Of a DNA stretch of 64,000 nt, positions 58,150 to 64,000 are shown piece by piece. Positions within the stretch are counted from its first letter, which is position 1. Every line of letters begins with the position of its first letter. The notes beneath the pieces are model-generated. The model ran no database searches. It was not told where the DNA came from and saw nothing but the letters and a program-made list of their open reading frames with translations. Where the stretch lies: contig JAJEKV010000411.1 in assembly GCA_021234155.1 (NCBI GenBank), positions 162,096 through 226,095 on the forward strand, read 5' to 3'. The stretch comes from Isoetes taiwanensis (taxonomy: Eukaryota; Streptophyta; Lycopodiopsida; Isoetales; Isoetaceae). A program made the position numbers and the translations under genes.

Positions 58150-58180
<31 letters not shown>
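58127..58180. repeat. LINE tail and (AT)n(GT)n microsatellite
   Basis: Repeated ATTCT units end the LINE and pass into an AT run and then a GT run ending near 58180. The AT/GT run probably grew from the LINE tail after insertion. Confidence 0.8.
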
Positions 58181-58343
58181 TTATGAAATTTTGGATTGGT
58201 AACTCTTTGGACCCTATTGGAATATGCTGTACCTTATTACTTATTAAATACAAAAAAAATTCCCTTGATGAGTACAACAGAATTGTTTTTTTTATGACAT
58301 CCTCTTCCAAAGCATTAAAGTTAGAATATAGTGGAATTACAAA

Positions 58344-58697
58344 ATGTTCTCTATTCATTCCAACTATGTTGCAGAGGAAACAATTTGGGAATATGAGGAC
58401 AGAATCACCGATATGGTTAGGAGAGACGACCCCGGACCACCGGATCAAGACTATGGCCAGAGATATGGTGAATATCCAGAGTGGGATGAAGGCTATGGGG
58501 TCGAGACACCACCACCAGAACCCTATGACCCTGACAAAGGGCTGGAGATAATTAACATCCTCAGGGATCGAGCTTTCGAGGATCTGAAGATGACCCTGTG
58601 TCGTACCACAGGACCATTGAATATGACCAGGCACGAAGCCTCGAGGACGCCAAACGACCACCTTTGGCAACTCTTTTATGCTATGAAGCTCTTTTAA
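58344..58697 (+). CDS. hypothetical acidic ORF, 117 aa, possible exon
   Basis: A clean open frame starting at an in-frame ATG, although homology-like sequence may begin at an acceptor (tatgttgcag) at about 58371, giving EETIWEYEDRITDMVRRDD. It is rich in Asp, Glu, Pro and Tyr (YGQRYGEYPEWDEGYGVETP, PPPEPYDPDKGLE), then becomes helical (IINILRDRAFEDLKMTL) and ends FYAMKLF-stop. I recognise no family. It could be a retroelement accessory protein, since a Gypsy follows, or an exon of a host gene. Confidence 0.35.
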   Translation: MFSIHSNYVAEETIWEYEDRITDMVRRDDPGPPDQDYGQRYGEYPEWDEGYGVETPPPEPYDPDKGLEIINILRDRAFEDLKMTLCRTTGPLNMTRHEASRTPNDHLWQLFYAMKLF

Positions 58698-59500
58698 CCT
58701 TCTGATTATCAGCCCAACATGGGAGTACCAAGCGGCCATTGTCCAAGCCCTGGCACGCTATAAACTCGTCCGAGTCAGCTGGGAGAGTACTCTTCTGCAT
58801 CCTCGGTAACCCCTTAGCCAACCCCTAGGCTGGGTCTCTTCGTTATATATTTTCTTTGTTATGTTTACAGGTGCAAGTAGAACTTTAAAATTTCCCATTG
58901 TATCATACCTACTTTTGTCTAAATCCATGTATCAATCAACCCGTTGTTGTACTCAACTTGAATGAAATACAAATATTGTTTTCTTCGCTTGTATATACTT
59001 TTGTCTCAATTAACTTGAAAAGGGAGAGTACATTAATGTAAATCTGCTTATATATTCATGGATGCTTCCTATAGACGGTGTAATAAAACGCCGCCATAAA
59101 CACCTCCAACGCAAAGAGGGCTCACCCGAACAAGAATTGATGATAATGAAAAAGGCAACTTGGCTAATTGGTGTGCCTATGTTTTGCATACCAATCCATC
59201 GCCACATACCTGGGGAGGACGGACCAGGAATTGCCTCATGACCATTGAGTCCACCCGCACAACAGCTCCTCTCCTCCCGTAGCTAGCCCCCTGCACTGCA
59301 CAAAGGAGAGAACCCATGCTAAGCGCCATCCAAGTTCCTCTAAGGATAGCGCCCGGTGTCCTCACATTCAACCACCCGGATTCTTTCGGGTCCTCGCTAT
59401 CGACAAGTGACCATTCAAGGCGAAGGATAAAGAATACCAAAACCGTGGATACTGCCCATCACTAGTATATGGAAGAACCTTAAGTTGGCTCGGGCTTTGA
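58698..59500. other. no gene recognised
   Basis: Mixed AT-rich sequence with no supported frame. The Gypsy element's 5' LTR and primer site should lie here or to the left, but I found neither a tggtatcagagc match nor a copy of the candidate 3' LTR start (tgcatcgtgatatt). Confidence 0.35.
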
Positions 59501-59523
59501 TGGGAAGTCTCGAGGAGGCTTGA

Positions 59524-60240
59524 ATGCGAATCTGGTTGGACGAAAATGAAGGAATTGGGAAGTCCTATGGAATGACAGAAAGATACAGGGAAGGTCGCCA
59601 CCACCAATCTTACTACGAGCTGCCCGTATTTGGTGGAAGGGTTACCGCAGCTAAGCACTTGGACGTGAGGATGCGGTTCACGAGGTTCGCTAAAGCTTTT
59701 AAATCGCATTACGCGCCCTCGCGGCGCACAAATGCCAGCAGATTCAGACCTTCTAGGGTTGGAACAGAAGGGCATGTCCGCAGGCCTACACCGCCAATTC
59801 ATGCGCGCTTAAGGTTGTATGTACCAGAATGAATGAGAAAAGGGGCGAGGGCTACGATTGAAGGGTTGGCCCCATCCATTAAACGCATGGTCAAGGCCAT
59901 AGACCCAAAGTCAGTAGAGTGAGGCTGAAGCCAAGGCATTAAGCCTTGAGGAAGACACGCCAAGGGAACCAAAGATCCACTGACCGCTTCTTACCCGCAC
60001 CACGTCAGCCTACACCTTACAAACCCCTGTTCGCCAGTCCGGGCCCCTCAAAGACAATTCCTACGGGCCCGGGGAGAAGAAAGTCGCCTTTAACACGCGG
60101 ATAAGCAGAACAATGCGGTAAGAAAGTTCGGGCCTCTTACACCATTCCTAAAGAGGCTGTGAGAACAGCTCAGCCGGATAAGGCATGCTACGGTGCATGA
60201 GGCCTGGACACTTCATGCGAATTGCCGTATCGCCACGCAG
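59524..60240 (+). pseudogene. Gypsy gag
   Basis: An open frame (59524-59832) gives a capsid-like segment (FTRFAKAFKSHYAPS). In the next frame IEGLAPSIKRMVKAIDPK (59858-59911) is the conserved end of chromovirus capsid, then EAEAKALSLEEDTPREP. A damaged CCHC knuckle may be read near 60187-60228 (C-Y...GHFMR-N-C). Several stops separate the parts. Confidence 0.7.
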
Positions 60241-60389
60241 AGATCGCCTAACTGGCTATGGCCGGAGGATTGGGAAGATCTGAGTCCAATCTTGCCGCGG
60301 AGAACGAGGCTCCCGAAAGTACATTCATGGAAAGGCCTCATATTCTTGCCGCCATAGAAGAAAAAGTAACCTGAAAGTCAGCTTTACGT

Positions 60390-60720
60390 TATTTCTACAA
60401 TAGGCCAAGTAGACAAGAAGCCCTTCATAATTTTGATGGACACGGCTTAGTACCCATAATTTTGCTTCTCCTAGAATGGCCCAGGTATCGCCAGCTGGAA
60501 ACGTTGAGATCCCGACCTAAGCCACTCACATTAGCCACCGGTAAGATCGTATACACTCATGGCGCCGTGATAACCTTTAAAATCACGGTTGCAAAAACCA
60601 GCGATTGCCTTGGTGCCGAAGTTAATGGACATTGGCAAAATATGATCTTATTGTGGGAATGGAATTTTTAGCATCCGCCAAGGCCCACATAGGCGTGAGA
60701 AACGGAGGTCACCTTCAATG
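60390..60720 (+). pseudogene. Gypsy aspartic protease
   Basis: GQVDKKPFIILMDTA (about 60400-60446) is the protease active-site region; the usual D-T-G is D-T-A followed by a stop. Then LTLATGKIVYTHGAVITFKI and YDLIVGMEFLASAKAHIGV (frames differ) are the flap and C-terminal parts of the fold. Confidence 0.7.
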
Positions 60721-60778
60721 CCGCTAATGGAGCACGTTAGACGATAAAAGGTGATTCATTACACTCGGCCTGCGATCA

Positions 60779-61739
60779 ATGTCAATAAAGCAGTTAGCAA
60801 GAGCTATACGCAGGAATGAACTCCGTTGCCTCATTAAACTTGCTTCTATTGAGTCTGACTCCAAACAGAAGCAGGAAATCGACGCCTTACCATCAGACAT
60901 TGCTACCCTTCTTCGAGAATTTGGCGATCTTTTTCCAGATGAGATCCACAAGCTTCCTCCTTTTAGAGGGGTAGAATGTGAGATAACTCTTCAACCAGGT
61001 ACAAAGCCTACCAGCAAGGCCCCGTACCGAATGAGTCCTCCGGAGTTAACAGAGCTTAAGAAACAACTACAAGAGTTACTGAACCTGGGGTTCATTCGAC
61101 CTAGTGTTTCACCATTTGGCGCTCCTATTCTTTTTGTAAAGAAGAAAGATGGCTCTTTAAGGATGTGTATTGATTATAGGCAACTCAATAAGCATACCAT
61201 CAAGAATCGCTATGCTCTTGCCTAGGGCCGGATGATCTTATGGACCCGTTATAAGGGGCAAAATATTTCAAAGATTGATTTGCGCCCGGTACCATCGATA
61301 AGGATAAAGGAGGAGGACATTCATAAGTCTTTTCGCGCACCGGATATGGGCATTATGAATTTACCGTCATGCCTTTTTTTGATTGACCAATGCCCTTGCA
61401 ACGTTTATGCGGTTGATGAATGACATCTTCCGCCAATACTTGGATGACTTTGTTGTCATTTTCTTTGATGACATTCTCATCTATAGTAAAACCTTGCAGC
61501 AGCATGAACAACATCTTCGATTAGCTTTGGCAGAAGCTAAGACGCCATCGCCTCTTTTGCCAAGTTCTCTAAATGCAAGTTCGCCACTCCGAGGGTCGAC
61601 TATTTGGGGCATATTATCTCAGCAGAAGGAATTGCTACAGACCGACCAAGATAGAAAAGAAAGGATTGGCCCATTCCAGCTAATGTTTCAGAAGTCCTGG
61701 TTTTTTGGGACTCGCAGGAGGATACCGGAAATTTGTTAA
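60779..61739 (+). pseudogene. Gypsy reverse transcriptase
   Basis: The first 148 codons are open: [57 protein letters not shown] and [17 protein letters not shown]. After a stop at 61225 the next frames give [36 protein letters not shown] and [21 protein letters not shown] (61461-61472) replaces the usual YxDD core. Missing or altered bases fall where family members carry CAG, CTG or GC-containing codons, for example catcgataagg where a Gln codon is expected. Confidence 0.82.
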
Positions 61740-62400
61740 GGATTTTGCAACAATTGCCGCACCTCTTACTAATCTCACAAGGCATGAGAAAGTGAAGGAT
61801 TGATGGAACATTGGAAAACAAAAGTCCAAGCCGCCTTTCAAAAGCTCAAGGATGCTTTAACATCGGCACCATTCCTTACCTTGCCCGATCCTGAAAGGAT
61901 AAATCAGAGCCACCGAAGCGTAGTAAGATAGCTACCGTGAGTCTTAATGCGGGAGGGAGAGTTGTTGCTTATTTATTCAAAGAAGATGAATGATGCAACA
62001 GCAAATGATATCCTACCCATGATCGAGTTGCTAGCGGTTATGCGTGCTCGCATTTGGAGACACTACCTTCTTGGTAGAAGATTTCAAAATTTGGATACGG
62101 ATCATCAGAAGTCTCCGCTATCTATCCACCCAACCAAATCTCAATCTCACAATAAGATGGATGGAATTCCTCGGGAATATGACTTGAGATTGTATATAAA
62201 AACCAGGAAGCACAATGTGGTTCGCGGATGCTTTGTCACGCCATCCCTTCATAACCCGGACCCATTGTAATGCCATTTCCACACTCACCACGAAGTTTGG
62301 GAAGCGGATAGAATGCACCACGGCCACAGATCCCTTAATTCTCAGAATGTTTGGGAAAGTTTGGGTAAAGGAAGCCTCTGATCGACAGAGAACGTGAAGC
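61740..62400 (+). pseudogene. Gypsy RNase H
   Basis: [20 protein letters not shown] and VQAAFQKLKDALTSAPFLTL are the RT/RNase H joint. RVVAYLF-KKMNDATANDIL and PMIELLAVMRARIWRHYLLG give the RNase H core, and RDLRLYIKTRKHN-FADALSRH (in pieces) the end. The first catalytic Asp region near 61900-61930 is unreadable. Confidence 0.72.
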
Positions 62401-63300
62401 ATCCCGCTCATATAAGAAGGAGGGCAATTTATTATATTACAAAGATAACTTGTGTGTTCCAATGACTTGGGAGTGAAAAGTCGATTCTCCATGATACACA
62501 CAACATTTCTATAGCAGGACCACGGTGTTTTATGAAAACTTACTTTAAGATCCGGCCTATTTTTGGCCTTCCATGAAGAAGGATATTGCTAGGTACATCA
62601 AATGATGGTCGAGGTTTGTCAACAAACCAAGGCTGAGCAATTAAGAGTTCGGGGAGTTGCAACCTTTGGATGTGCCCAACGCCAAGTGGGAAGTCATAAC
62701 CATGGATTTCATTGTGGGGCTTCCAACGCACTCCGTGGATATGATGCATTAATGGTCGTGGTCGACAAATTATCAAAGATGGCTCACTTCTTGCATGTCG
62801 CACCACCGGACACCGCCTTGCTTTTTGCAAAGGAAATTTTCAGGTTGCACGATGCCGAGAGTAATTGCATCGGGGGATCCTAAGTTTGTCGGCATTTTGG
62901 AAGGATTTTTCGCCACCATCCAGACCAAGCTTGCCATGAGTACAACCTACCATCCTCGATAAGATGGTCAAACAGTAACGAGTCAATCGTATTATCGAAG
63001 ATATGCTACGGCTTATGTATAAAGGTAAATCACAATGGGCGGATTATATTTACTTGGTAGAATTAAGCCTACACATAAAGATAAAGTGAGTCTTCTAAAA
63101 TGTCTCCCTTCATGATAAATTATGGCTATCAATGTCTACTCCGGACATCGCGGCATAACCCCCTTCTAAAGTGGAGGTCTCTAACAACTCCCTATTGAAA
63201 TTTAGCCTTATGGGAAGAAGTCGGGCTACTTATCACGCACGCAATGTCACGAAGAGTCTAGCTGGATAAGCACCGAACCCCACGGATCTTCCAGTGGGCG
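62401..63300 (+). pseudogene. Gypsy integrase
   Basis: Visible parts: VEVCQQTKAEQ (zinc-finger end), WEVITMDFIVGLPTHS with the first Asp (62692-62740), GYDALMVVVDKLSKMAHFLH, FAKEIFRLH, the second-Asp region reading SGDPKFVGIFWKDFFATIQT and the Glu region DGQTVTSQS (about 62961-62990), where the expected E in DGQTE is absent. KLAMSTTYHPR precedes it. This closely matches chromovirus integrases. Confidence 0.8.
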
Positions 63301-63760
63301 AATCAGTTTGGCTTAAGATTAAAGTAAAAAAGCCAAGCTTAAAATTGGTAACTCAGAAAAAGTTGGCACCCAGATGGGCTGGGCTGCTCAAGATTACGCG
63401 TCGGAGAGAACAAGCATATCGCTTGGACTTGCCACCCCGCTTTGAAGATCCACAAGGTCTTTCACGTGAGTCTTCCCGGGCAACACACCCCCCGACCCCA
63501 GGAGGTTTTGGATACCCCAACCTCCTAGAAAATGACCAAGAGCAAAGCTGAAATAGTGCCCTCTTCTTGATCGCGCTTACAAATGTGTAACTGTATGACT
63601 CAAATGTTACAATACTTGGTCAAGTGGGAAGCACCCCTACCGCCTGAGGATGCTACCTGGGGTGATGAGGATAGACCTTGAGAAGCACTATCCGGACTTC
63701 GCGCGGGAATCTCAAGGTTGCACCATCAACGATGCTATCAACCCCGCCTCCCCGGTAAGC
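63294..63760 (+). pseudogene. Gypsy integrase C-terminus with chromodomain
   Basis: GESVWLKIKVKKPSLKL and RWAGLLKITRRREQAYRLDL form the integrase beta-rich tail. Then LQYLVKWEAPLPPEDATW (63607-63660) and, after a frame change, LEKHYPDFARES form a chromodomain core with the aromatic Tyr, Trp and second Trp of the histone-tail cage region. Such domains direct chromovirus integration toward chromatin carrying particular histone marks (family knowledge). Confidence 0.8.
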
Positions 63761-63801
63761 TTGAAGACTTGATTTGCCGAGAATCATGTCTAGGGGGTAG
63801 A

Positions 63802-64000
63802 TGCATCGTGATATTATAAAAAATAACCGGCGATGAGATCACCTCGTTCTCTAGGACGCGTGTATTGTTGATGTTGACATGACCGGAATTGCTAAAAGGT
63901 ATCTAATAAATAGATCAAGGTTCATTTCCGCTATACGGGAACTCAACCATTCCTTATGCCACACAATGAATTGGGTGTCGTGAGACATGATAGATTACCT
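63802..64000 (+). repeat. candidate start of Gypsy 3' LTR
   Basis: Directly after the purine tract, tgcatcgtgatatt opens an AT/GC-mixed non-coding stretch that continues to the window end. Without the partner LTR the start is an estimate. Confidence 0.4.

Larger units (their letters stand above)
53085..58150 (+). mobile_element. full-length but frame-broken L1-type LINE
   Basis: A 5-kb plus-strand element with ORF1-like, endonuclease, RT and C-terminal segments in order, and a 3' end of short ATTCT repeats (about 58129-58150), a usual LINE tail. Codon frames are broken every few dozen bases, far more than in the LINE at 9.3 kb, and in GA-rich sequence. This may be decay or residual sequencing error. 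Confidence 0.75.
59524..63801 (+). mobile_element. Ty3/Gypsy chromovirus, plus strand
   Basis: Gag, protease, RT, RNase H, integrase and chromodomain follow in Gypsy order. A polypurine tract (aggggg, 63792-63797) precedes a candidate LTR from 63802. The element runs off the window, and its 5' LTR was not found. Many short indels break the frames although the motifs are close to consensus, which suggests a young element with unpolished sequence. Confidence 0.85.

Overview
The window is nuclear DNA of a land plant. One spliced gene with GT-AG introns encodes a chloroplast-type S1 RNA-binding protein. Most of the rest is retrotransposon: Copia, Ty3/Gypsy (including a chromovirus) and L1-type LINEs, with initiator-Met-tRNA primer sites and long CT tracts. 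The huge TE-filled introns and the LINE type would suit a large-genome plant such as a fern, other non-angiosperm or conifer, but the lineage is an inference and not proven.

Layout. Positions 1-3.8 kb hold retroelement remnants, including a candidate LTR and a LINE 3' end. From 3,875 to 23,969 on the minus strand is a 13-exon gene that I assembled by hand from splice sites and reading phase. All phases agree and give about 815 aa: a basic, transit-peptide-like N-terminus, a long Lys-Pro-rich linker and two S1 domains. Intron 2 carries an eroded Copia relic (about 19.6-22.05 kb). Intron 6 carries a complete Copia element (8,191-17,846, 5-bp target duplication ATTGC). That element was itself interrupted in gag by a nearly full-length LINE (9,265 to about 14,013). 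The gene is therefore host to a two-level nested insertion, and its coding phase appears intact.

From 24 to 34 kb come a (CT)80 tract upstream of the gene, an unassigned coiled-coil ORF, a truncated minus-strand Gypsy (RNase H plus integrase, candidate LTR) and a 5'-truncated LINE. From 34.1 to 39.3 kb lies a second LTR-type element with an iMet-tRNA primer site. Its internal region has no recognisable pol but contains a broken histone H3 homologue. From 39.38 to 52.71 kb there is a tandem array of about 2.85 copies of a 4.68-kb AT-rich unit with gene-like signals (TATA box, candidate exon, hairpin) but no identified protein. From 52.7 to 58.15 kb lies a decayed or error-laden LINE whose 5' end has a duplicated monomer. 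From 59.5 to 64 kb lies a chromovirus Gypsy (gag, protease, RT, RNase H, integrase, chromodomain, start of a candidate LTR).

Quality warning. To the right of about 34 kb many reading frames break, and many of the breaks I examined fall at CAG/CTG trinucleotides. The three array copies disagree with one another mainly at those triplets. This looks like residual long-read base-calling error at CHG-methylated repeats and not only biological decay, so 'pseudogene' calls there are provisional.
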